Below, in pieces: positions 6,898 to 13,366 of a DNA stretch of 20,700 bases (positions are counted from its first letter, which is position 1; each line of letters opens with the position of its first letter). This DNA comes from an uncultured Hippea sp. (lineage in GTDB: Bacteria > Campylobacterota_A > Desulfurellia > JAADFJ01). The stretch lies in the NCBI GenBank assembly GCA_913009315.1, contig CAJVZA010000031.1, positions 1-20,700 on the forward strand, given 5' to 3'. The notes under the pieces are model-generated. The model had not been told where the DNA came from. It saw nothing but the letters and a program-made list of their open reading frames with translations, and searched no databases. The position numbers and the translations under genes were made by a program.

Positions 6898-9049
6898 AAA
6901 GCGACCTTATGTCACTAACGGAAATATCGAGATTATTCATTATGATTCTGCTGCCGGTAAAGCTTCCGATTTTGTAATGTTCGATACTGCGTTTCTTGAA
7001 TTCGCTAAGTATTGCATCATCGGCTGTCACAATAAAGCTTGCCGGAGATTCTGAAAACAGATATTCCGGATCTGAAAATTTCTCAGGCATAAGCAGCTTA
7101 AACCCAATATCAAATCTTATGGCAGTCTTAACAATTGCTACGGCAAGACCTCCGAGAGAAATATCGGCTGCATAGTTTAATCTGCCGTTTTTTACCATAT
7201 CTGATATGACTTTTATTGTCTTAATTGACTCAATCCAGTCTATTTTCGGCATTGAGGGAAAGTCGTAAAATGGATCATTCTTAATAAGCCAGCTGTAAGC
7301 CGAACATGAGAGAAGCATTTCGGGTTTGCCGACCAGGTAGAGATCATCGGAATCGCTCACTGAAAAATCAGGTTTTCCTGACGGTTTTCTTGTGCCCACC
7401 ATTCCTATGACCGGAGTAGGCCATATCGCTTTTCCTTCGGTTTCATTATAAAAGCTGACATTTCCGCTGACTACAGGAGTGCCGAGTTTCTCGGCTGCTA
7501 TGGAAATTCCCTCTATTGATTCTGAAAAATCGTATAATATTTCAGCTTTGTCCGGGCTGCCGAAATTGAGACAATCCGTCAGAGCAATCGGAGTTGCGCC
7601 TGTTACGGCAAGATTGCAGGCCGCTTCCAGCACCGTTCTCTCTGCTCCGTAGCGAGGGTCGGCAGCCGTTATGTTGCTTTTGCCTACAACAGTTGCTGCA
7701 ATTGCAACATCATCATCTTTTACCCGGATCAAAGCTGCACCATAACCGGCCTCAAGCGTGTCGCCTCTTATGCTCTGGTCATATTGACTCATTATCCATG
7801 TTTTGTCTGCAATATTCGGATTTGTAATCAGCTTAAGAATTATCCGTTTTGTATCTATATTTCTGTCAAGTTCTATATTGAAGCTTTTCTGTTTAGGTTT
7901 GCAGATCTTTTTTTTATAAACAGGCGCATCCGAAGAGAACAGCTTGGCGGGAATTTTGAATACGGTGTCGGATTTCTTTAGAACCATCATCGGTTCGGCA
8001 GTTACTTTTCCAATTTCGACTGCATCTAACTGCCATTTTTTAAATATATCGAACACAGCCTTTTCTTTGCCTTTTTTTGCGATTACAAGCATTCGTTCCT
8101 GCGATTCCGAAAGCATTATCTCGGAAGCGGAAAGCGGCTGTCTTAACGGAATTTTATCAAGATCGAGAATCATTCCCGTGTTGGATCTGTCGGCCATTTC
8201 AAAAGAACTTGAAGCAAGTCCGGCTGCTCCCATATCCTGCATGCCGGATACCGAACCTGTTTTGAAAAGTTCCAGACAGGCTTCAAGCAGCAGTTTTTCA
8301 GTGAACGGATCTCCAACTTGAACAGTAGGGCGTTTTGCCTCGGTTGATTCATCAAAAACCGCCGATGCCATAGCTGCACCGCCTAATCCGTCTCTGCCTG
8401 TTTTGCTTCCAACATAGATCACCGAATCGCCGGCCGGAGCGGCACCGGTGAATATTTCATTTTTTTTGACAATTCCAAGACTAAAAGCGTTAACAAGGTT
8501 GTTTCCGTTGTAACATTCTGCAAATCCGGTTTTTCCTCCGAGGGTAGGGATTCCCATACAGTTGCCGTAATCACCTATACCGCGTACAACTCCATCAACC
8601 AAATATGCTGTTTTTTTGTTGGTAATGCTGCCGAACCATAATGCATCAAGAGAAAGAACAGGTCTTGCTCCCATAGTAAAAATATCACGCAGGATCCCTC
8701 CTACTCCTGTTGCTGCCCCCTGATACGGCTCAATAAATGAGGGATGATTGTGAGACTCCATCTTAAAGACCACGGCATATCTGTCAGATATGGATACAAC
8801 TCCTGCGTTTTCACCTGGACCGTAGATAACATCTTTTCCTGTTGTCGGAAATCGCTTCAAAAACAGTCTGGAACTTTTATAGCTGCAATGTTCGCTCCAG
8901 AGCCCTGCAGCTAATTTTACCTCAAGCTCGTTGGGAGTTCTATTTAGCTTTTTTTTTAGAAGGTCATATTCCGATTGATCCAAACCAAATTTGATGCAAT
9001 CATTTCTGCTTACCAATCTGTTCTCATTTAAAAGATTTTCATTTTTCAT
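6860..9049 (-). CDS. purL: phosphoribosylformylglycinamidine synthase, small PurL subunit
   Basis: PurL carries out the ATP-dependent amidation of FGAR to FGAM in purine synthesis. At 729 residues it is the small PurL type, which works with separate PurQ (glutaminase) and PurS subunits; neither gene is in this window. Motifs include WSEHCSYKSS (51-60), YGPGENAGVV, the active-site segment MESHNHPS (97-104), GAATGVGGILRDIFTMGARP (111-130) and the second-half repeat DISLGGLAVAI. Both PurM-like halves are present and the length is normal. The ATG follows an AAGGA ribosome binding site. This is the first gene of the six-gene minus-strand operon. A promoter candidate at 9506-9533 would give a leader of about 450 nt. 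Confidence 0.97.
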   Translation of the reverse strand: MKNENLLNENRLVSRNDCIKFGLDQSEYDLLKKKLNRTPNELEVKLAAGLWSEHCSYKSSRLFLKRFPTTGKDVIYGPGENAGVVSISDRYAVVFKMESHNHPSFIEPYQGAATGVGGILRDIFTMGARPVLSLDALWFGSITNKKTAYLVDGVVRGIGDYGNCMGIPTLGGKTGFAECYNGNNLVNAFSLGIVKKNEIFTGAAPAGDSVIYVGSKTGRDGLGGAAMASAVFDESTEAKRPTVQVGDPFTEKLLLEACLELFKTGSVSGMQDMGAAGLASSSFEMADRSNTGMILDLDKIPLRQPLSASEIMLSESQERMLVIAKKGKEKAVFDIFKKWQLDAVEIGKVTAEPMMVLKKSDTVFKIPAKLFSSDAPVYKKKICKPKQKSFNIELDRNIDTKRIILKLITNPNIADKTWIMSQYDQSIRGDTLEAGYGAALIRVKDDDVAIAATVVGKSNITAADPRYGAERTVLEAACNLAVTGATPIALTDCLNFGSPDKAEILYDFSESIEGISIAAEKLGTPVVSGNVSFYNETEGKAIWPTPVIGMVGTRKPSGKPDFSVSDSDDLYLVGKPEMLLSCSAYSWLIKNDPFYDFPSMPKIDWIESIKTIKVISDMVKNGRLNYAADISLGGLAVAIVKTAIRFDIGFKLLMPEKFSDPEYLFSESPASFIVTADDAILSEFKKRSIEHYKIGSFTGSRIIMNNLDISVSDIRSLYERSFSRNLNLE

Positions 9050-9368
9050 TACATATATCCTTATTATATTTAGTTGCGGCTCAGCTTTGATTTTTGAATT
9101 ATTTCCTGCTTAGAATTTGTCAGTTGTCGGTTTTCTATCGTTATAATCTGTAAACTTTTCTCAGGTCATTGAAATAATTCAAAATTTCTATGTTTTTTCC
9201 TATCTTTTGTAAATTCTATTGTTCTTTTTATGTTTTGGGCGACTGTCATTTGAATAATTTAAATTTCATTTTAGTTGTCATTTTACGGATATTCGTTTTT
9301 CCGGAGAATATGGAGCAATCAGACGCATAATTATCCTAACTTAAACCTATAAAATATCTGTATGCACT

Positions 9369-9452
9369 CTAAATACATCTTCGCCTTTTTATAGCTTTCT
9401 TTCTGTCTATGCAGCAGATTAGCGGAGATTGCCTGATTTTCTTTCCCATCAT
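9369..9452 (-). CDS. possible 27-aa basic small ORF in the purL leader
   Basis: The ATG is preceded by AAGGAG at a 10-nt spacing. The frame starts MMGKKIRQSP and ends KKAIKRRRCI, giving a very basic peptide with two adjacent cysteines. It lies about 50 nt downstream of the promoter candidate at 9506-9533 and 320 bp upstream of purL. It could be a leader peptide, a small protein or chance. I recognise no family, and the short length gives little statistical support. Confidence 0.25.
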   Translation of the reverse strand: MMGKKIRQSPLICCIDRKKAIKRRRCI

Positions 9453-9505
9453 TTCAAGATAACTCCTTAAGTATAATAGTTATTTCAATCATCAAAACCA
9501 CTGTT

Positions 9506-9533
9506 ATTATACCGCTTTAACGGTTAAAGGCAA
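9506..9533 (-). promoter_or_regulatory. minus-strand sigma-70-type promoter with a palindrome in the spacer
   Basis: On the minus strand TTGCCT (-35, 9528-9533) and a perfect TATAAT (-10, 9506-9511) are 16 nt apart. Between and partly over them lies CTTTAACGGTTAAAG (9515-9529), two 7-nt inverted arms around one central base. That is a classic position for a repressor operator. Transcription would run toward purL. The boxes are seen; repression and the identity of the regulator are inferred. Confidence 0.5.
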
Positions 9534-9561
9534 TAAGATGAAGTTTTCGGGCAGACTCTAA

Positions 9562-9693
9562 ACAGTCTGTTGATAAATGTTATTGCGGGAAATTAACTGA
9601 TGAAGCAATCTCAAGAAGCGTTGATAATAAAGGCACATTATAACATGCCTTTTGATTTCTGGATTAACAATTAAGGATTTTTCAACAGACTGT
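9562..9693. mobile_element. 132-bp MITE-like element with 12-bp perfect terminal inverted repeats
   Basis: ACAGTCTGTTGA (9562-9573) is repeated inverted as TCAACAGACTGT (9682-9693). The match continues inward to 16 of 17 positions (TTTTTCAACAGACTGT type). The ends resemble the terminal repeats of several proteobacterial insertion sequences. The interior has no transposase but contains a 7-bp hairpin (9629-9635 with 9646-9652) followed by T-rich sequence. No clear target-site duplication is visible. It is probably a non-autonomous element or the collapsed ends of an insertion sequence. Confidence 0.5.
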
Positions 9694-9940
9694 AAAGACC
9701 TGATTTAACAGATACCCGTCTTTTTCGTTTATTTATTTCATACAAAAAATTATAAGGACAGTTGAGAACAACTTTATCAATCCATCAACAATTATTCTGA
9801 GTTCTAAATTCCTCTTACCTGTGTTGCAAACTTTGACAATAGTCCTGCTGCCTGCAATTTATGTCTTGACGAGGCTAATTCGGACTCTCGTTCTGAAATA
9901 CTCAGAATTAATATAAGTACCCTTAAGAATAAAATCGATT

Positions 9941-11188
9941 TTAAACCGTTGTTTCGAGACTCAAAAGTTTCGGTCCCTGTTTTGTGACAAATTTTCCGGC
10001 TTTTGTTTCCCATATCCACCCTGAAAATCCATATCCTCCGATCGGTCTTGTAACCAGTGCGCCGCGCCAGCTTTCCCTTCTCGGTTTGTTGTAGCTTGTT
10101 GTGCCGAATTTTCCAAACACAAAATCATCTACTTCATGCGCATATCTTTCTCCCTTTAAATGTTCAGAAAGTTTCCATGCATTTCGCCCTCCCCAGATCG
10201 AGGCTCGCAGACAATATCTATTGTCAATAGCTATCTTGTATGCATCCTGCTCATCGGAAAACGGCATTATCATGCTGACAGGGCCAAATATTTCATCTTT
10301 CATGCCGAGCATCGAAGGATCTGCATCTGTGATTATGGTAGGCTGCACCATATTTCCTTCTATTCTGCCGCCGTAGACAATTTTTCCATTTTTCTCCCGG
10401 GCATCTTTTATTATCTTTTTTAATTTTTCAACTACAAAGTCACTGGCAACGGGAACAATTTTAAGTTTTCCGGGGTCGGTTTCATTATCCACTTCTTCGG
10501 TTTGCCCTATAAACTCATTAACAAAAGTATTATAGATTCCTTTTTGAACCAGTATTCTTTCCGGAGCAGTGCAAGTTTGACCGGAATAGCCATATTTGGC
10601 CTGGATCAGATCATCTATTGCATCATCCAAAGGAGCATCATCAAACACTACAAACGGATCGTTTCCGGGTCCCTCAAAAACAAGTTTTTTCCCGCTTTTC
10701 ATGACGCTTTCCCTATATGATAGAATATTTTGATCGGAACCAAAAACGATTATGGCATTAGTGTGGTTATCATTGAGAGCATTCTGAAGAAATTTTTTCC
10801 CGGGTTCATACGAAAATCGTATTTCATCGCCGAATATCGGTTTGTATAATCTTTCGGTCAGATGCGAAATTTCGCTTCCTTTGCTCGAAAATTTTACATG
10901 AACTTTATTGCCCGCAATCCAGACAGAGAGTATCACAACATTAAGCCATGCCGATCCATCATATGGAAGCATCACAGCCACATTTCCTATCGGCTTTTTC
11001 CCTTCTATAATTTTTTTTATTCTTGGAAACAGTCTCAATTGACTGATATTATGATCCACCTCTCTGGCGCAATCATATTTGCAAAATCCCAGATCATTCA
11101 TAGCGGTATTTATATATTCATTCCTGCTGTCAAGGAGACTGTCTGTAAAACGCCAAATCTTTTTGATATTGCTTTCGAAATCAGACAT
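9941..11188 (-). CDS. aldehyde dehydrogenase superfamily protein (NAD(P)-dependent)
   Basis: The protein has 415 residues, shorter than classic aldehyde dehydrogenases (about 480-500). The catalytic cysteine is C206 in GYSGQTCTAPERILV, and the general-base glutamate is E172 in the variant motif FEGPGNDPFVV (usually ELGGKSP). The cofactor-site strands IAGNKVHVKFSS (91-102) and AIIVFGS (145-151) and the late motif EIFGPVSMI are also present, so it looks catalytically competent. The substrate is unknown; relatives oxidise aldehydes to acids or, less often, act with CoA. A strong AGGAGGT lies 5 nt before the ATG, inside the last codons of the MarR gene, and the two genes overlap by 8 bp. That suggests co-transcription and MarR control. 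Confidence 0.87.
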   Translation of the reverse strand: MSDFESNIKKIWRFTDSLLDSRNEYINTAMNDLGFCKYDCAREVDHNISQLRLFPRIKKIIEGKKPIGNVAVMLPYDGSAWLNVVILSVWIAGNKVHVKFSSKGSEISHLTERLYKPIFGDEIRFSYEPGKKFLQNALNDNHTNAIIVFGSDQNILSYRESVMKSGKKLVFEGPGNDPFVVFDDAPLDDAIDDLIQAKYGYSGQTCTAPERILVQKGIYNTFVNEFIGQTEEVDNETDPGKLKIVPVASDFVVEKLKKIIKDAREKNGKIVYGGRIEGNMVQPTIITDADPSMLGMKDEIFGPVSMIMPFSDEQDAYKIAIDNRYCLRASIWGGRNAWKLSEHLKGERYAHEVDDFVFGKFGTTSYNKPRRESWRGALVTRPIGGYGFSGWIWETKAGKFVTKQGPKLLSLETTV

Positions 11189-11624
11189 GATTACCTCCTA
11201 TGTTCAATGATGAACTTAATTTATTGAGCAGTTTATCCAAAAATTCCAGTTCCAACGGGCTCAAAACATCAAACTGTTTTTTGAATTCGTCTTGAAACTT
11301 TACCAGCAAAGATTCCACTTCCGTATTGCCTTCTTTGCTTAAAAACAGGGTTTTATCTTTTTTTTCCACAAGCATTCTTTTTTCTAACTCTGAAGAGACC
11401 ATAGATATATTGCTTTTGGCTAAAAATAGTGAGTCGGCAAGCTCCTGCTGCTTTAGGGGAAGACGGCTCATATAGAGTTTAAGCAGTACGTCAAAATGAC
11501 TTTTAGTCAAATGGTGTGCGTTGAGGATTTTGCGGATTTTGCACCTTTCAAACTGATAGACCTTTTTTAGCTGTATCCACATTTTAGTTTCGACCGATAA
11601 TGATAATGCTATTATTTTGTTCAT
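11181..11624 (-). CDS. MarR-family transcriptional regulator
   Basis: The protein has up to 147 residues. The N-terminal dimerisation helices are followed by a winged helix-turn-helix (about 51-110: LTKSHFDVLLKL, LKQQELADSLFLAKSNISMVSSELEKRMLVEKK) and a C-terminal helix, as in MarR. The ATG at 11624 lies almost on the predicted transcription start, with no ribosome binding site. Either the mRNA is leaderless or translation begins at the internal ATG at 11582 (residue 15, MWIQLKKVYQFE), which matches where most MarR proteins begin. It sits just upstream of, and overlaps, the aldehyde dehydrogenase gene. Matching palindromes in front of both genes suggest that it represses itself and the dehydrogenase. 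The ligand is unknown, perhaps an aldehyde or phenolic compound. Confidence 0.9.
   Translation of the reverse strand: MNKIIALSLSVETKMWIQLKKVYQFERCKIRKILNAHHLTKSHFDVLLKLYMSRLPLKQQELADSLFLAKSNISMVSSELEKRMLVEKKDKTLFLSKEGNTEVESLLVKFQDEFKKQFDVLSPLELEFLDKLLNKLSSSLNIGGNHV
11202..11215. promoter_or_regulatory. second MarR-type operator, inside the marR 3' end
   Basis: GTTCAATGATGAAC has the same 5-bp arms (GTTCA/TGAAC) and the same 4-bp spacing as the palindrome over the marR promoter. It lies 14 bp before the aldehyde dehydrogenase ATG and overlaps the marR coding end. It is probably bound by the same regulator, as an inference from shared form. Confidence 0.45.
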
Positions 11625-11633
11625 TAATGAACA
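11618..11633. promoter_or_regulatory. MarR-type operator over the marR start
   Basis: TGTTCATTAATGAACA is a perfect 16-bp palindrome. It touches the -10 box (11633-11638), includes the predicted transcription start and covers the upstream ATG, so a bound dimer would block transcription. MarR proteins usually bind palindromes of this size at their own promoter. Confidence 0.6.
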
Positions 11634-11660
11634 TTATAATGACAAAATTATGATTGTCAA
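11633..11660 (-). promoter_or_regulatory. marR promoter, consensus -35/-10
   Basis: Minus strand: a perfect TTGACA (11655-11660) and a perfect TATAAT (11633-11638) with a 16-nt spacer. The predicted transcription start is near 11626, which leaves at most 2-3 nt before the ATG at 11624. Confidence 0.7.
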
Positions 11661-11766
11661 CTGTCCTGAATGTTAAATTCAAAGAAGTAAAGTTTTTTTG
11701 ATCAATCAAAAACCAAGAGTCACTTGAAAAAAAGAAATACCCCTCAAGAACAAAAAGCTTATATGA

Positions 11767-11997
11767 TTAACGGAAAATCTTGCACCGGATTTTAAAACAA
11801 TTGCAGATTTTCGTAAAGACAATAAAAGAGCTTTAGAGAATCTTTTCAAAAAATTTCTTAAGCTTTGTCATAAGCTTAACCTGCTTGCATTCAAGACTGC
11901 TGCAATTGACGGGAGCAAGATAAAAGATAGAGAAAGAAATTCAGGAGAAAGTTGACAAATGCCGAAAAAGCCGGATGAAACTGATTGTATTGAACAG
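11767..11997 (+). mobile_element. IS1182-family transposase remnant
   Basis: A 59-codon plus-strand frame (11776-11955) carries the IS1182 N-terminal/catalytic signature LAPDFKTIADFRKDN and, after a gap, TAAIDGSKIK. The aspartate of 'AIDGSK' belongs to the DDE triad. Upstream codons (MINGK, near 11764) and downstream codons (IQEKVDKCRK, near 11950) continue the similarity only in other frames, so at least two frameshifts or deletions are present. An intact transposase is about 450-550 residues; less than a fifth remains. It cannot be active. It marks an old insertion just upstream of the marR promoter. Confidence 0.72.
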
Positions 11998-12048
11998 AAA
12001 AGCGGAGCATCTGTTAATAACTCACCTGACGTCTTCTCTTTTCGCTGC

Positions 12049-12086
12049 GGATATGTTCATTGCGCACTGGTCTCATAAGGCGAGTT
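12049..12086 (+). repeat. dispersed 38-bp repeat, copy next to the IS remnant
   Basis: This copy matches the minus-strand copy at 20448-20485 at about 29 of 38 positions, best over GCGCA..GGTCTCAT.AGG.GAGTT. One frame reads FIAHWSH here and FIAQRSH in the other copy, so it may be the decayed tail of a coding or mobile element. AACTCACC (12019-12026) and GGCGAGTT (12079-12086) bracket it as an imperfect inverted pair. Confidence 0.5.
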
Positions 12087-12148
12087 AAAAAATATAATAA
12101 ACATGCCTGCCTATAGTGTACATTGAAAATCTCATATACATTTTAATA

Positions 12149-12194
12149 ACATTGCTTACAAATGACGGCTGGATGATGCATTCGTAAGCAATGT
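12149..12194 (-). terminator. 16-bp hairpin downstream of the membrane-protein gene
   Basis: ACATTGCTTACAAATG (12149-12164) pairs with CATTCGTAAGCAATGT (12179-12194) at 15 of 16 positions around a 14-nt loop. It begins 8 bp past the stop codon of the minus-strand membrane protein. The tail on that strand is AT-rich without a real U-run. It may be a terminator or the inverted ends of a small element. Confidence 0.45.
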
Positions 12195-12202
12195 CAGACA
12201 TT

Positions 12203-12595
12203 TCATCGTGATTTATTCAGACCGTATCTTGTTTTTAGGTTTTTTAGAAAAAATACAAATAACGATGCAAATGTGAAGAAGGCAACCGAAGCTAAAATGA
12301 CAACCAACTTTGTCCATGGTTGGCCTTCCTGTTCCCGAATTGCAACTAATAGAAAAGTTGTCCGTATCCATTCAATTGAGCCGAGTATTAAAATAATCTG
12401 AAAAATTCTTGCAATAACAGTCTTTCGTATAAAAAGCCCTATCGGCAGCAGAAGAAATAATATTACAAGAGGAATAATATCCGCCCTTAAGAAATGAGCT
12501 GCCAGCAGAAGCATACTGAATAAAACCGGCAGCAGCTGAATAAATGTTAGTATGCCTGTTTTTATTTTATTACCGTTCGATTTATTATTCTGCAT
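12203..12595 (-). CDS. conserved-looking four-helix inner-membrane protein, function unknown
   Basis: I prefer the ATG at 12595 because TGGAG lies 6 nt before it. The longer reading to 12643 has no ribosome binding site. That gives 130 residues with four hydrophobic helices: LTFIQLLPVLFSMLLLAAHF, IIPLVILFLLLPIGLFI, ARIFQIILILGSIEWI and LVVILASVAFFTFASLFVFF. Polar features are the IEWIRTT motif at the end of helix 3, a REQEGQPW loop and a basic C-terminus (KTRYGLNKSR), probably on the cytoplasmic side. I recognise the general pattern of a small uncharacterised membrane family but no named domain. It is in the same orientation as the secreted protein 178 bp upstream, with no clear promoter between them. 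Confidence 0.75.
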   Translation of the reverse strand: MQNNKSNGNKIKTGILTFIQLLPVLFSMLLLAAHFLRADIIPLVILFLLLPIGLFIRKTVIARIFQIILILGSIEWIRTTFLLVAIREQEGQPWTKLVVILASVAFFTFASLFVFFLKNLKTRYGLNKSR

Positions 12596-12773
12596 AAAAT
12601 CTCCATTTGTCGTGTACGCAATGACACGCATAGCTTTATTCATTACACTATATTATGCTGCCTTGGCATCAAGAGAAATCATAGAAACCATGCAGCAATC
12701 TCCTTCAACCATTCTATGACTTTGTTTTTTAAGATTAGTTGGTTCTGCTGTCAACAACAGTTAGGTCTAATCG

Positions 12774-13187
12774 TTAGTGACCGGTTTGCACAATTACCCA
12801 GGACGGAGAACCGTTGGGTCGCACTGTAACTTGTTCGCCGGGACGCAGACAGTGAAAGTTGCTCATTTTGTGCGTGTCTTGAATGGTAATGGTTCCGCCT
12901 GACAGCAGCTCAATTTTATTGTAACAGTGGCTGAGACCCTGACTGTCCGGTGCGCAGCTGGAATCCGTCCTGACGATACCGGAGGTCGGACCCGGCAGCC
13001 TGCCCTGAATGATCGGCGCAAAATAGCGGCCTCCCTTGCCGTTTGTATACCAGGAAGCGGGACCCTGGACACCATTGGGGAGCTTGGGTTCCCAAGCCCG
13101 TGCCGAGGATGAAAGTCCTATGACAAAAAGTCCGGCGATTATAAGAGCCGGCAGAAATTTCCCCCGACTAATATTATATGAACTCAT
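12774..13187 (-). CDS. secreted or periplasmic protein of unknown function, GC-rich
   Basis: The protein has 137 residues with a clear Sec signal peptide: basic start, hydrophobic core LPALIIAGLFVIGL, and cleavage predicted after A31 in SSARA-W. The mature 106-residue protein has three cysteines (C78, C88, C113), many Gly/Pro residues and predicted beta strands (KIELLSGGTITIQDT, EQVTVRP, SWVIVQTG). One conserved-looking core is CAPDSQGLSHCYN. A strong AAGGAG precedes the ATG, which overlaps the stop of a 23-codon ORF by 4 bp (ATGA). By eye the gene is distinctly more GC-rich than its AT-rich neighbours, with different codon use, which suggests horizontal acquisition. I cannot assign a family. 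Confidence 0.82.
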   Translation of the reverse strand: MSSYNISRGKFLPALIIAGLFVIGLSSSARAWEPKLPNGVQGPASWYTNGKGGRYFAPIIQGRLPGPTSGIVRTDSSCAPDSQGLSHCYNKIELLSGGTITIQDTHKMSNFHCLRPGEQVTVRPNGSPSWVIVQTGH

Positions 13188-13255
13188 AATTTCTCCTTCC
13201 CGTGTGACAAATGTAAAACAATGCCTCTTTTGCCTGATGGTTCAAAACTTTCCAT
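13184..13255 (-). CDS. possible 23-aa small ORF coupled to the secreted protein
   Basis: AAAGGAG lies 6 nt before the ATG. The peptide starts MESFEPSGKRG and ends LHLSHGKEKL. Its TGA overlaps the ATG of the secreted-protein gene, and the last codons supply that gene's ribosome binding site. This is a typical translational-coupling arrangement. It is too short for homology by eye. Confidence 0.4.
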   Translation of the reverse strand: MESFEPSGKRGIVLHLSHGKEKL

Positions 13256-13279
13256 TTCTATCTCCTTTTTTGTATATAG

Positions 13280-13366
13280 TCAAAAATCACAAACTTTTAA
13301 TGTCGTTTGTGCTAACCTCTGCAGATATATACGCTTAAAATTATCCTTATTATACAGATGTTTCAT
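13280..13366 (-). CDS. possible 28-aa small ORF after the SIMPL gene
   Basis: The ATG overlaps the SIMPL stop codon (TAATG), and AGGAG lies 5 nt before it. The peptide begins MKHLYNKDNF, is basic, and ends TTLKVCDF. The next small ORF starts 24 nt downstream behind its own ribosome binding site. It has no recognisable family and may be a coupling peptide or a gene remnant. Confidence 0.35.
   Translation of the reverse strand: MKHLYNKDNFKRIYLQRLAQTTLKVCDF

Larger units (their letters stand above)
9050..9940. other. intergenic region, about 890 bp, upstream of purL and downstream of the aldehyde dehydrogenase
   Basis: No full-length gene is supported. The region holds a minus-strand promoter with a palindromic spacer (9506-9533), a 27-codon ORF with a ribosome binding site (9369-9452), and a 132-bp element with inverted ends (9562-9693) containing a small hairpin (9629-9652). 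The rest, 9050-9368 and 9694-9940, is very AT-rich. There I see only frames of 16 codons or fewer on the minus strand and the antisense or shadow frame of the aldehyde dehydrogenase tail. Confidence 0.6.

Noticed and set aside
7594-8379. Open frames of 62-125 codons inside purL, mostly on the opposite strand
   Set aside because: purL is intact over this stretch with family motifs throughout; the other frames have no ribosome binding sites and no recognisable motifs.
9050-9505. Known purine riboswitch in the purL leader
   Set aside because: I could not see the conserved loops of a guanine/adenine or PRPP riboswitch; an Rfam scan would be needed to claim one.
9804-10019. 71-codon minus-strand frame overlapping the 3' end of the aldehyde dehydrogenase
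   Set aside because: It has no ribosome binding site, overlaps a real gene in another frame, and shows no protein-like motif.
10101-11227. Plus-strand frames of 70-120 codons opposite the aldehyde dehydrogenase
   Set aside because: They are shadows of the minus-strand gene, which carries catalytic residues and a strong ribosome binding site.
11767-12100. Active insertion sequence
   Set aside because: Only about 60 codons of transposase remain in the main frame, with frame breaks on both sides, and no matched pair of terminal repeats encloses them.
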